Below, piece by piece: positions 9,007 through 17,349 of a stretch of 64,000 nt of DNA. Location of the stretch: NCBI GenBank assembly GCA_017404985.1, contig JAFRBK010000046.1, positions 33,952 through 97,951 on the forward strand, given 5' to 3'. A model generated the notes under the pieces. That model did no database searches. It was not told the DNA's origin and was given only the letters and a program-made list of their open reading frames with translations. This stretch comes from Clostridia bacterium. GTDB lineage: Bacteria; Bacillota; Clostridia; Christensenellales; Aristaeellaceae. A program made the position numbers and the translations under genes. Within the stretch, counting starts at the first letter, position 1, and each line of letters opens with the position of its first letter.

Positions 9007-9272
9007 AAATAAAACCCGTCCCAAAGGTTTGCTTTGAGACGAGCATGAAATCATACCCGCGGTACCACTCAAATTGCGGATTCCTCCGCCGCTTCAGGCT
9101 CACGCTTCCGGAAGCCCTGTGCATTCACGCAGCCGTCACGGGGAGGTTCTACTGGCCCGAAAGCGTTCTTCCTCCCGGCTCCGGAGCTACAGCGAACTGG
9201 GTCTTCCCGCGGCTCGCACCACCCGCCGCGTCTCTGAAGCCGAACCCGGCCGCACTCTCCTTCACAGCCATT
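9007..9272 (-). promoter_or_regulatory. T-box riboswitch leader
   Basis: On the minus strand all main T-box parts can be traced. Stem I base pairs GGCT+GGAG (9269-9257) with CTCC+AGCC (9186-9177) around a GTGAA/GGA kink-turn. A specifier loop follows, then GGGT/ACCC and CTTC/GAAG stems, the AGAGA bulge, and the distal hairpin CGCGGC/GCCGCG with a GGTGG-containing loop. The T-box core GAGTGGTACCGCGGG lies at 9056-9070. A terminator hairpin (CGTCTCAAAG / CCTTTGGGACG, then GTTTTATTTTT) ends just before the ribosome binding site. The TGGT bulge predicts a tRNA with discriminator A. The specifier codon could not be fixed; the loop (9187-9198) offers TTC, GCT, CTG or GTA. Confidence 0.87.
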
Positions 9273-9278
9273 GCGGAG

Positions 9279-9308
9279 ATTTTACCCCTTTTCTCGATGG
9301 TTTGTCAA
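9279..9308 (-). promoter_or_regulatory. promoter of the T-box leader
   Basis: TTGACA and TAAAAT with an 18-base spacer on the minus strand, placing transcription start just before Stem I. The -35 overlaps the 3' end of the esterase gene. Confidence 0.75.
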
Positions 9309-10837
9309 CCGTCCCGCCGTTTTTCCTTTGTTTCCAGCCGGAAAGGTTCCAGGGGCAGCCCGTTTTTCCCGAAAAGGTTCACCTGGTCCGAGTAATCCGT
9401 CCACGCATAGCGGACCGAAACCGGGCGCCGGATCTCCGGGTTCCGGATCTTCAGGCAGCCGTCCTCCGGCCATCCCTCCGCCGGGCGGAACGCCCCGTCC
9501 TCTCCGGCGATCTCCAGCAGGCGCGGCGCCTGCCCGTCCCGGGTTTCCACCGGGGCGGAAAGCGCCACAAGGGCGGTATCCCCTTCCATGCGAACGCCCG
9601 TTGCCCGGGGAGAAATCTCCCCCCCGCCGTACAGCATCTCCGCCGCCAGTTCGTACAGCCGGTCGCCCACAGGCTTCTTGTTGGTCGGATGAATGTTGCC
9701 GTATTCGCCCTGGTCCAGCAGGCAGACCATGCCGGTTCCGGGCACCGCGTCCCGCACCGCTGCCTGCTGCAGGCGCAGGGCCGGCCAGCGGAAGGTGTCC
9801 TCCTTGCCAAAGTCCACCCACATTGGCAGCTGCACGAACAGGAAGGGCAGTTCCGGATCCCGGAACAGCTCCCGCCACCGGCGGATCAGCAGGATCATCA
9901 GCTCGTCGTACCGGTCGGTTTTGTCCGCGTCCTCCTCCCCCTGGTACCAGAGGATCCCGGTCAGGGTCGCGGGTGCCGCGGCATGCACCATGGGCTCTGC
10001 CAGCCCGGCCGGCCGGTAGGGCGACCCCGGGCCCGCCGGCGGGTTCCACGGGCACGGGCCGCAGGCCTCCGTCACCGCGTTCCAGTCCGCCCCGGGGTGG
10101 CTTTGTTTGAACCGGTCCACCTGCCGGTTCCAGGCATCCAGGGTTTCGAAGAAGGTTTTCTCTTCCTTCAGGTAGGTCTCCAGCGTGATTCCCCCGGTTT
10201 TCTCCGCGTATTCCTTCAGGTAGCGCCGTCCCTCCTCCGAGGTCTCCAGCACGCTTTCCTCCAGCCAGCAGGTAATGGAGGTTCCGCCCCAGTAGCAGTC
10301 GATCATCCCAACCGGCAGCTCCGGTTCCGCCGCGCGCAGCCGGCAGGCAAAGAAATAGGCCACCGCGCTGTTTTCCCCGCCGCGGCCGGGAGAAACCGCC
10401 TCCCATCGGGCCGCGTCCACGGCCTCCTGCTGTTCCGGGCATACCCGTGCCATTTTGGGCACGTTGAAAAACCGGAGCAGCGGATCGCGGTGCTCCCGGA
10501 TCCGTTCCGGGCCGCCGTCCGCGTTGGCCAGTGCCAGCTCCATGTTGCTCTGCCCGCCGGCCAGGAACACCTCGCCGATCGCGATATCCCGGGCCGTCGC
10601 GTGTTCTCCGCCAGCCCGGATCTCCAGCGTGCAGCCGTCCTGCGCCTCCTGGGGCGCCAGGCAGGCTTCAAAGCGCCCGCCCGCTGCCAGGGCGCAGCCC
10701 TCCGCCAGCAGGCGCCCGTCCGCCGCCGTCAGCCGTACACAAACCTCGTTCCCATCCGCCGCCTCACCAAACACACGGATTTCCTTCCGTCTGCACAGCA
10801 CCGCGCCGTCCGTAAACAGAGAAGCTGGTTTCAGCAT
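9305..10837 (-). CDS. intracellular SGNH carbohydrate acetylesterase (sialate O-acetylesterase-like)
   Basis: 510 residues, no signal peptide. The nucleophile motif AGGQSNMEL is near residue 97, GILWYQGEEDA in the middle is the usual second block, and the catalytic Asp-x-x-His region appears as NIHPTNKK. These define the sialate O-acetylesterase / SASA group of carbohydrate esterases. It is the last gene of the mannooligosaccharide operon, 30 bases after a GH130 gene, so removal of acetyl groups from imported acetyl-mannooligosaccharides is more likely than sialic acid chemistry. A TTG 21 bases upstream is in frame; the ATG is preferred. Role by context is inference. Confidence 0.83.
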   Translation of the reverse strand: MLKPASLFTDGAVLCRRKEIRVFGEAADGNEVCVRLTAADGRLLAEGCALAAGGRFEACLAPQEAQDGCTLEIRAGGEHATARDIAIGEVFLAGGQSNMELALANADGGPERIREHRDPLLRFFNVPKMARVCPEQQEAVDAARWEAVSPGRGGENSAVAYFFACRLRAAEPELPVGMIDCYWGGTSITCWLEESVLETSEEGRRYLKEYAEKTGGITLETYLKEEKTFFETLDAWNRQVDRFKQSHPGADWNAVTEACGPCPWNPPAGPGSPYRPAGLAEPMVHAAAPATLTGILWYQGEEDADKTDRYDELMILLIRRWRELFRDPELPFLFVQLPMWVDFGKEDTFRWPALRLQQAAVRDAVPGTGMVCLLDQGEYGNIHPTNKKPVGDRLYELAAEMLYGGGEISPRATGVRMEGDTALVALSAPVETRDGQAPRLLEIAGEDGAFRPAEGWPEDGCLKIRNPEIRRPVSVRYAWTDYSDQVNLFGKNGLPLEPFRLETKEKRRDG

Positions 10838-10867
10838 CCTTTTCGCCCCGTTCCCCAACTCTATAGC

Positions 10868-12046
10868 TCAACTCTTAACTCTTAAATAGTCCAAATTTTT
10901 CCGAATCATCTCCGCCCGCTGGCGCACGCAGTCCGGGCTCCGCAGCGGGTCTTCCGGCGTATTGAACACATAATCGGTCAGCCGGGCGATATCCGTCTCC
11001 GCCACATGCATCCGGGTGTCGGAGGCCGCGTAGTACAGATAAACTTTCCCGTCGTCGTCCGCGATGGCGCCGTTGGTGAAGACCACGTTGGACACATCGC
11101 CCACGCGCTCATGCCCCAGCGGCCCCAGCAGCATGCCGGAGGGCTCGGCGATGATCTTCGCCGGATCCTGCAGGTCCGTGGCAAAGGCATACAGCACATA
11201 GCGCAGGCCTGCCGCCGTATTCCGGACGCCGTGGGCCAGGTGGATCCAGCCCCGTTCAGTTTTGATCGGCACCGCGCCGGCCCCGTTCTTGGCTTCGGTG
11301 ATCGTATGGTATTTCCGGCGGCTCAGGATTTTCTCCTCGTCCACCACCGGGTGCATAATATCCTCGCACAGCCCGAATCCGATGCCCCCGCCGGATCCCG
11401 TGTCAATAAAGTCGTCCATGGGGCGGGTGTAGAAGGCATATTTCCCCTCCACAAATTCCGGATGCAGCACCACGTTGCGCTGCTGCGGGGAGCGCAGGGT
11501 GACCAGGTTCGGCAGCCGCTCCCAGTTCTCCAGGTCCTTCGTGCGCACGATGCCGGCTGCCGCCACCGCCGCGGACAGGTCCGGATTGCTTTCGTCCTTG
11601 CTTTCGGAGCAGAACACGCCGTAGATCCAGCCGTCCTCGTGCTTCGTCAGCCGCATGTCGTATACGTTGGTTTCCTGCTTTTCCGTGTCCGGCAAAATTA
11701 CCGGAAGGTCCCGGAAGCGGAAGCCTTCCGTGGGCTGGTCGCTCTCCGCCACGGCGAAGAAGCTCTTCCGGTCCGCGCCCTCCACCCGCACCAGCAGGCA
11801 GTATTTGCCATTCACCTTCAGGGCCCCGCTGTTCAGCGTCGCGTTCACGCCCAGGCGCTGCATCATGAAAGGGTTGGTTTCCGGGTTCACGTCATACATC
11901 CAGAAGGGAGGAATATGCTCCCGGGTCAGCACCGGATTCCGGTACCGCTGGAACAGGCCGTTGTAGAAATGCTCGTCTGCCGGATTCGGGCGGGCCAGCA
12001 GCCGCTCATAGTTTTCCATCAGGGAGTCAAAGCTTCGGATGAACAT
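10868..12046 (-). CDS. GH130 4-O-beta-mannosyl-glucose phosphorylase
   Basis: 392 residues, the size of characterised subfamily-1 GH130 enzymes. The five-bladed propeller is suggested by repeated W/G-rich strands; [18 protein letters not shown] and [20 protein letters not shown] match conserved GH130 blocks. The enzyme phosphorolyses Man-beta-1,4-Glc to mannose-1-phosphate and glucose. Its partners are present nearby: cellobiose 2-epimerase to make Man-Glc from mannobiose, and a second GH130. The start follows AAGGAAAG. Cytoplasmic. Family assignment is firm; subfamily 1 is based on length, N-terminus and context. Confidence 0.88.
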   Translation of the reverse strand: MFIRSFDSLMENYERLLARPNPADEHFYNGLFQRYRNPVLTREHIPPFWMYDVNPETNPFMMQRLGVNATLNSGALKVNGKYCLLVRVEGADRKSFFAVAESDQPTEGFRFRDLPVILPDTEKQETNVYDMRLTKHEDGWIYGVFCSESKDESNPDLSAAVAAAGIVRTKDLENWERLPNLVTLRSPQQRNVVLHPEFVEGKYAFYTRPMDDFIDTGSGGGIGFGLCEDIMHPVVDEEKILSRRKYHTITEAKNGAGAVPIKTERGWIHLAHGVRNTAAGLRYVLYAFATDLQDPAKIIAEPSGMLLGPLGHERVGDVSNVVFTNGAIADDDGKVYLYYAASDTRMHVAETDIARLTDYVFNTPEDPLRSPDCVRQRAEMIRKNLDYLRVKS

Positions 12047-12062
12047 GGTTCTTTCTTTCCTT

Positions 12063-13091
12063 TCAATAGTTGTGAACGGCTTCGTCGTCGCCTGCGTGCA
12101 GCACGCTGTGGGCCTTGATGTAGTCCACGATTTCGTCCGCCGTCGTGAACGCCAGCCCCACGTTGGTGTCCGCCGCGCCGTAATAGATCGCGATCCGCCC
12201 GGTGTCCCCGTCCTGCAGCGTCGCGCAGGGGAACACCACGTTCGGCACGAAGCCGGTCGTTTCGTAGTCCTCTTCGGGCGTCAGCAGGTGGTTTTCGCAC
12301 CGGTACAGCACCCGGCTCGGCTCATCGGTATCCAGGATCGCCGCGCCCATTGAATATACAAACCCGTTGCAGGTGGTGGCCACGCCGTGGTAGAACATCA
12401 GCCATCCTTCGCTGGTTTCAATCGGCGCCGCCCCGGCCCCGATCTTGACGCTCTGCCACCATTCCCCGCCGCTGCCCATCACATGGCGGTGTTTTCCCCA
12501 GTATACCATGTCCGGGGATTCGGAAATGAAAATATCCCCAAAGGGCGTGTGCCCGCTGTCGGAGGGCCGGGAAAGCAGCCGGTAGGTGCCGCCGATCTTC
12601 CGGGGAAAGAGCACCGCGTTGCGGTTGAAGGGAATAAAGGGGTTCTCAATCCGGGTGAACGTCCGGAAATCCTTCGTCTTCGCCATCCCGATGGAGGCGC
12701 CGTAAAAATCCCCGCACCAGATAATGTAGTAGGTATCCTCCACCTTCACCAGCCGGGGATCATAGGCGTAGTGCGGCATTTTCGGGTTCCCCGCCTCGTC
12801 GGTGAAGGGCACCTTCTCCTGTTCCACGTCCCAGTGGATGCCGTCCTTCGAGTGTCCCAGGTACACGTAGGGCACGCCGTTGACCTGCTCGCCGCGCAGC
12901 ACTGCGATGAACCCGTCCTCCCACGGCACCACCGCGCTGTTGAAAATCCGGGCAATCGCCGGTGTGGGGTTCCGGCCCATGACCGGGTTGCCGCTGTAGC
13001 GCCAGACGGGGCTCTCCGTTTTCAGTCCCGCCGGCCGCTCCTGCCAGGGAATATTGGGAAGGGGGTTCACATTTTTCAGCTTCACAGCCAT
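12063..13091 (-). CDS. GH130 beta-1,4-mannooligosaccharide phosphorylase
   Basis: 342 residues after choosing the ATG behind AAAGGAG; an in-frame start 54 bases upstream has no ribosome binding site. Conserved GH130 blocks include [16 protein letters not shown], with the catalytic Asp region, and [18 protein letters not shown]. The length and N-terminal [11 protein letters not shown] segment fit subfamily 2 mannooligosaccharide phosphorylases, which shorten manno-oligosaccharides from the non-reducing end using phosphate. It follows the LacI gene and precedes the subfamily-1-like paralogue by 16 bases. Cytoplasmic. Confidence 0.88.
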   Translation of the reverse strand: MAVKLKNVNPLPNIPWQERPAGLKTESPVWRYSGNPVMGRNPTPAIARIFNSAVVPWEDGFIAVLRGEQVNGVPYVYLGHSKDGIHWDVEQEKVPFTDEAGNPKMPHYAYDPRLVKVEDTYYIIWCGDFYGASIGMAKTKDFRTFTRIENPFIPFNRNAVLFPRKIGGTYRLLSRPSDSGHTPFGDIFISESPDMVYWGKHRHVMGSGGEWWQSVKIGAGAAPIETSEGWLMFYHGVATTCNGFVYSMGAAILDTDEPSRVLYRCENHLLTPEEDYETTGFVPNVVFPCATLQDGDTGRIAIYYGAADTNVGLAFTTADEIVDYIKAHSVLHAGDDEAVHNY

Positions 13092-13152
13092 ATCAGCATT
13101 CTCCTTTTGATTTGCTTTTTCCTGCCTGCCGTTTTCGGCATGCACGAAAGGG

Positions 13153-14169
13153 TTATGGTTCTCCGTTCAGGGCCCGCTCGGAATCCCGGTAGATCGGCAT
13201 CCCGCTGACCACCACCCGCTTGAAGGGCCGGTCCACGCCGGAGCAGCGCTCCACCATGCTTTTCACCGCCAGGTCGACCATGGTGTCCATGTCCACCCGG
13301 AAGGTGCTCAGGGCCGGCAGCACTTCCTGCCCGCCGGTAAAATCGTCGAACCCGGTCACCGAGATATCCTCGGGCACACGCAGCCCCCGCCGGTTCAGGG
13401 CTTCAATCATCATCCTGGCCGTCAGGTCGCAGTTGCATACGAAGGCGGTCGGCAGGTTTTCCGGCAGCCGCGGTTCCTCGATCAGGGAGTCGCCTTCCTC
13501 CCGGTCGTTCAGGATCCACTCCTCCCGCACCGGCAGGTTGTTCACCAGCATCGCCCGGTAGAAGCCCAGATAGCGGTCCATGATGCTGCCGGTCGCCCGG
13601 CGGTTCCCGACGAACCCGATCCGGGTATGCCCCCGGCGGATCAGATGGCTGGTCAGCCGGTAGGAGCCGTAGCTGTTGTCGCCGACCACGCAGTCCGCCT
13701 TGCCCTGCTCGTCGTAAAAATCCAGAAACACTTTGGGGATGTCCGTCTGGCTCGTCATCCGGTAGTAGGCCTTGGTCGGCTCGCCCAGCAGGATCAGCCC
13801 CTGGGCCCGCCCGGACCGCACCAGGTTCGGCAGGGTCAGGCTTGCCTCGTCCCCGGCTTTCAGAATCTCCAGCAGCCCGAAATGGCCGTATTCCGACAGC
13901 TTCAGGATCAGCTTCTTGTAGATCACGGAATAGAAGGACTCCTCCTGGAAGTACCGGTCCGGGATCAGGATCCCGATGTCCAGGTGCTCCGGCGCCGGCA
14001 GGGAGGTCCTGCCCGCGTAGTGATAGCCCATCTCCTCCGCCTTCCGCAGAATTCTGCCGCGGAGCTTTTCGCTCATGCCGGGTTTGCCAGCCAGCGCCTT
14101 GGACACCGTGACCGCGCTGGTCCCGACGGCCTTGGCAATGTCCCGCATGGTTGGCTTCTTCAATCCCAT
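13153..14169 (-). CDS. LacI-family transcriptional regulator of the mannooligosaccharide operon
   Basis: 338 residues. N-terminal LacI helix-turn-helix (TMRDIAKAVGTSAVTVSKAL) with hinge, then a periplasmic-binding-protein-like sensor domain (about 65-338; ISVTGFDDF near 270). The start ATG lies behind GGGAGGAAACG; a longer in-frame version is rejected because it would overlap the epimerase stop and has no Shine-Dalgarno. It is embedded in the operon it probably controls. The likely operator is the 23-bp palindrome just downstream of the operon promoter; that link is inference. Confidence 0.88.
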   Translation of the reverse strand: MGLKKPTMRDIAKAVGTSAVTVSKALAGKPGMSEKLRGRILRKAEEMGYHYAGRTSLPAPEHLDIGILIPDRYFQEESFYSVIYKKLILKLSEYGHFGLLEILKAGDEASLTLPNLVRSGRAQGLILLGEPTKAYYRMTSQTDIPKVFLDFYDEQGKADCVVGDNSYGSYRLTSHLIRRGHTRIGFVGNRRATGSIMDRYLGFYRAMLVNNLPVREEWILNDREEGDSLIEEPRLPENLPTAFVCNCDLTARMMIEALNRRGLRVPEDISVTGFDDFTGGQEVLPALSTFRVDMDTMVDLAVKSMVERCSGVDRPFKRVVVSGMPIYRDSERALNGEP

Positions 14170-14195
14170 CGTTTCCTCCCGCGTGTATTGTCTGC

Positions 14196-15359
14196 TTATG
14201 CCGGCAGGTCCGCCCCGATCAGGCGCAGGCACATTCTCCCGTTGTGATAGGGGCATTTCCATTCCTCCACCATCGGCTTGCCGAGTGATGTGCCGTCCTC
14301 CCGGAGCTCATTGAACCATTCGCTCCCCTCCCGGAGGTCCACGACGGCGTTTTTCACATATGCCCACTGGGTTGTCAACCGCTCGGCCCATGCCGGGTCC
14401 TTCGTCATCTCCCATCCGAAGGCAAATCCCAGCATCGCCTCCGCCTGGGGCCACCAGGCCCGGGTGGTGTTAAGTTCGCCGTTCACGATTTCGTAGTGCA
14501 GGCCGTGGTCCGTGAAGGCGCGCTCCGTCGGGCTTGTCAGCAGGTCCAGGCACATCCCGCGCCATTTTTCTGCCCCCGCTTCTCCCGCGAAGGCAATGGC
14601 CGCGTCGTACAAAAGCCAGCTTCCCTCAATGTCGTGCCCATAGCTCTGCATGTCCAGAATCGGCCGGAAATCATCGTCAAAAAAGACCTCCATCCGCCGC
14701 TTTTCCGGATTGTAGATGGTGTCCAGCGCCTGTTCCATTCCCCGGAGCCCCGCCGCGCGCACCGCCTCATCCGGGCAGGCCCGTTCCAGCTCCGCGTATG
14801 CTTCAATCACGTGCAGCAGCGTGTTCATGGTCCGGGAGGCCATGATGCCGTTCTCGCTCAGCTTCTCGTTGCTTTCCGGGCTGAAGTCCGCCTTCAGCGC
14901 TTCCAGGTATCCCTTCCCGTCCCGGCATTTTCCCTCGATGGTCCGGAACAGGCCCCTGGCGGTTTCCAGTGCCTCCGCCTTCCCGGTCAGCCGGTAGTAG
15001 GCCGCCAGCCCGTAGACCGCGAACGCCTGGCAGTATGTGTGCTTGGTCGTGTCCGCCGGTTTCCCGTCAAAGGTCACGGACCAGAAAACCCCGCCGTTGT
15101 CCGGATCCTGAAACTTTTTCAGGAAATCGTAGGCCCGGTCCGCGTACGGAACCAGGTCCTTCCGGTCCAGCACCCGGGCCGCCGTGGCGAAGGTCCACAG
15201 GATCCTGCTGTTCAGGATGCAGCCCTTGTCCGCCTCTTTGTCCAGCTTCAGGTCTTCGTCCATGAAGCCGTAATATCCACCGAAGTCCTCGTCCTTCAGC
15301 GCCATCCAGAAAGGCAGGATTTTCTCCTCCAGGTGGGCTCTCAGCTCGTCTCTCAGCAT
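14196..15359 (-). CDS. cellobiose 2-epimerase (AGE family)
   Basis: 387 residues, typical for the N-acylglucosamine 2-epimerase (alpha6/alpha6 barrel) family. The N-terminus (LPFWMALKDEDFGGYYG), CILNSRILWTFA and HDIEGSWLLYDAA with the catalytic histidine are characteristic of cellobiose 2-epimerases. The expected reaction in this operon is epimerisation of the reducing-end mannose of mannobiose to glucose, yielding mannosyl-glucose for the GH130 phosphorylase. It starts 16 bases after the permease gene. Cytoplasmic. Confidence 0.9.
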   Translation of the reverse strand: MLRDELRAHLEEKILPFWMALKDEDFGGYYGFMDEDLKLDKEADKGCILNSRILWTFATAARVLDRKDLVPYADRAYDFLKKFQDPDNGGVFWSVTFDGKPADTTKHTYCQAFAVYGLAAYYRLTGKAEALETARGLFRTIEGKCRDGKGYLEALKADFSPESNEKLSENGIMASRTMNTLLHVIEAYAELERACPDEAVRAAGLRGMEQALDTIYNPEKRRMEVFFDDDFRPILDMQSYGHDIEGSWLLYDAAIAFAGEAGAEKWRGMCLDLLTSPTERAFTDHGLHYEIVNGELNTTRAWWPQAEAMLGFAFGWEMTKDPAWAERLTTQWAYVKNAVVDLREGSEWFNELREDGTSLGKPMVEEWKCPYHNGRMCLRLIGADLPA

Positions 15360-15375
15360 GGTTCTCCCTCCATTT

Positions 15376-16248
15376 TCAGCCCTTGACGGAGCCGCTGGCC
15401 AGCCCGGCGTATACCTGTTTCTGGAAGAACAGGAAGATGATCAGCGACGGAATCAGCGTCAGCAGCACGCCGGCGCAGATAATGTTGTAGCTGCTCTTGA
15501 AGGGGCCGGAGAAGGAATACAGCGCCGTGGAAATCGTCCGCCAGCTGTTGGACTGCAGGTACAGGTTGGCGTTGTAATATTCGTTGTAGACCCCAACGCC
15601 CTTGAGAACCGCCACGGTAATGATGGCCGGCTTGGTCAGGGGCAGCAGAATCTTGAAGAATACCCCGAAATACGTGCATCCTTCCAGCACGGCGGATTCA
15701 TCCAGCGCCACATCCAGGTTCTCAAAATACTGCAGGAAAATATAGATGGAAATGACGTCTGTCCCGCTCATCAGGATGGCGTATCCGACAATCGAGTTCA
15801 GGAAACCCAGGTCCTTCATGATCTGGTAGGTGGTCACCTGCATGGCGATGCCGGGAATCAGCGTCGCGATCATGAACATGTTCCGGATCAGGTTATTGCC
15901 GGGAAAGCGGAACCGGTTCAGCACGTAGGCCAGCATGGACCCCATCATCACGGAAACGGCCACCACGACCACCACCACGCCCCCGGATGTCAGAAAGGCC
16001 CGGGGCATGTCGCCGTCGTTCCATACCTGGACGTAGTTCCCGAAGTTCAGCCAGTTCACCGGCGGGGTCATCGCGTTGGTGCTGCCGTATTCCTCCGCCG
16101 TCTTGAAGGAAATCATGAAGGAGGACACCAGGGGAAGCAGGGCGATGAACGTAGCCAGCAGCAGCGCGAAGTATTCCAGCGCTTTGATGATAAACCGCTT
16201 CGTCCGCGCGGAGGAATTGCTGGGCATCACGGATGTCAGGTTGCTCAT
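15376..16248 (-). CDS. carbohydrate ABC transporter permease (MalG-like)
   Basis: 290 residues with six predicted membrane segments and the EAA loop ESAVLEGCTYFGVFFKILLP, which contacts the ATPase. The C-terminus QKQVYAGLASGSVKG is typical of MalG-type CUT1 permeases. Ribosome binding site GGGGAGGAAG. It is 16 bases downstream of the MalF-like gene and pairs with it. No ATPase gene is present, so a shared MsmX/MsiK-type ATPase elsewhere is expected. Substrate inferred from operon partners: mannooligosaccharides. Confidence 0.9.
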   Translation of the reverse strand: MSNLTSVMPSNSSARTKRFIIKALEYFALLLATFIALLPLVSSFMISFKTAEEYGSTNAMTPPVNWLNFGNYVQVWNDGDMPRAFLTSGGVVVVVVAVSVMMGSMLAYVLNRFRFPGNNLIRNMFMIATLIPGIAMQVTTYQIMKDLGFLNSIVGYAILMSGTDVISIYIFLQYFENLDVALDESAVLEGCTYFGVFFKILLPLTKPAIITVAVLKGVGVYNEYYNANLYLQSNSWRTISTALYSFSGPFKSSYNIICAGVLLTLIPSLIIFLFFQKQVYAGLASGSVKG

Positions 16249-16264
16249 GTCTCTTCCTCCCCTC

Positions 16265-17230
16265 TTACCACAGCGCCTTGGCCTTGTTGGACTTGGCGTT
16301 GAAGGTATTGTCGGAATCCTTCATTACATACCGGAAGAACAGCCGCTGTCCCGCCGTGAAGATCAGGATCAGCGCCATCAGCACCATCGCCATGGCGCAG
16401 GCCTGGCCGACTTTGCCGGTCACGTGCGCCATCTGGTGAATCTTGATGAAGAAGGTCGCCGTGCCGTTGGCGCCCATGCTGCCCACCACGTAGGCCGGCT
16501 CAAAAGCGGACAGGGAGCCGGTGATGGACAGGATCAGGTTCAGCATGAACACGGTCTTGATCCCCGGCAGAATGATGGCCTTGAACTGCTGCCACCGGTT
16601 CGCCCCGTCGATCGTCGCCGCCTCGTACAGCGTGGGGTCGATGGAGGCAATGGCGCCGATGAACAGCACCATGTTCTGCCCGCAGTATTTCCACACTGAG
16701 GTGAACACCAGGGACCAGTTGTTGATGCTCTGGTCCCGCAGCCAGTACGGCAGGCTGTCCAGCGGGAACCCGATGGCCTGCAGCACGCTGTCCAGCACAA
16801 ACCCCCGGGTGAAGAAGAACTTGAAGATGTAGCCGATGGCGATGCCGTTTACCAGGAAGGGAAAGAACATCGCCGCTTTGAATACCCCGGCGCCCCGGAT
16901 TTTTTCCAGGCTCAGGATGGAGGCGAAGAACAGCGCCAGCGCCAGCTGGACCACCGCGCCGGCCATGTAGTACAGGCTCAGCAGCATCGCGTCCACGTAT
17001 TCTGACTTTGTGAAAATGCGCAGGTAGTTATCCAGGCCCACAAAGCCCTTGTTCTTGGTGTAGCTCATGTTGTAGAAGCTGAACTGGATCATCTTCACAA
17101 ACGGAACATAGGTGAACAGAATCAGCAGGAACATGGGCACGGCGGCAAACAGCGTGATCACCGCCACTTTCTGCCAGTTGATTTTCTTCTTCCGAAGATC
17201 GGGCTGAATGGGTTTGGCAAGGGTTGTCAT
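16265..17230 (-). CDS. carbohydrate ABC transporter permease (MalF-like)
   Basis: 321 residues, six membrane segments, and the EAA motif EAATIDGANRWQQFKAIILP about 100 residues from the C-terminus, as in CUT1 MalF/UgpA permeases. The N-terminal YVPFVKMIQFSFYNMSY segment is typical. It lies between the binding-protein gene and the MalG-like partner. Separated from the binding-protein gene by a GC-rich stem-loop that may lower permease expression relative to the binding protein. Confidence 0.9.
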   Translation of the reverse strand: MTTLAKPIQPDLRKKKINWQKVAVITLFAAVPMFLLILFTYVPFVKMIQFSFYNMSYTKNKGFVGLDNYLRIFTKSEYVDAMLLSLYYMAGAVVQLALALFFASILSLEKIRGAGVFKAAMFFPFLVNGIAIGYIFKFFFTRGFVLDSVLQAIGFPLDSLPYWLRDQSINNWSLVFTSVWKYCGQNMVLFIGAIASIDPTLYEAATIDGANRWQQFKAIILPGIKTVFMLNLILSITGSLSAFEPAYVVGSMGANGTATFFIKIHQMAHVTGKVGQACAMAMVLMALILIFTAGQRLFFRYVMKDSDNTFNAKSNKAKALW

Positions 17231-17274
17231 ACGGCTTCACCTCCGGAGTCGTGGGGGGAAAAAGGGTAAAACAA

Positions 17275-17305
17275 GCGGGGCCGGGAGCCAGGCTCCGGGC
17301 CCCGC
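17275..17305 (-). terminator. intercistronic stem-loop between binding protein and permease genes
   Basis: GCGGGGCC...GGCCCCGC arms with an inner CGGAGC/GCTCC stem; reading on the minus strand a TTGTTTTA tract follows. This position is commonly occupied by a leaky terminator or mRNA-stabilising hairpin that raises binding-protein levels over permeases. Confidence 0.6.
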
Positions 17306-17349
17306 AGGGTGCGTTTTTCAGAATATGGCTTAAATGGTTTGTTTTCCGA

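Noticed and set aside
6772-9012. 746-codon plus-strand open frame opposite the acyl-CoA synthetase
   Set aside because: Shadow of a GC-rich gene; His/Gln/Val-rich translation without motifs, running into the T-box leader.
9187-9198. Exact T-box specifier codon
   Set aside because: TTC, GCT, CTG and GTA all fit in the loop; without a covariance alignment, choosing one would be a guess.
9305-10837. Assignment as a true sialate O-acetylesterase
   Set aside because: The family match is real but the gene is cytoplasmic and ends a mannooligosaccharide operon, so the name would mislead.
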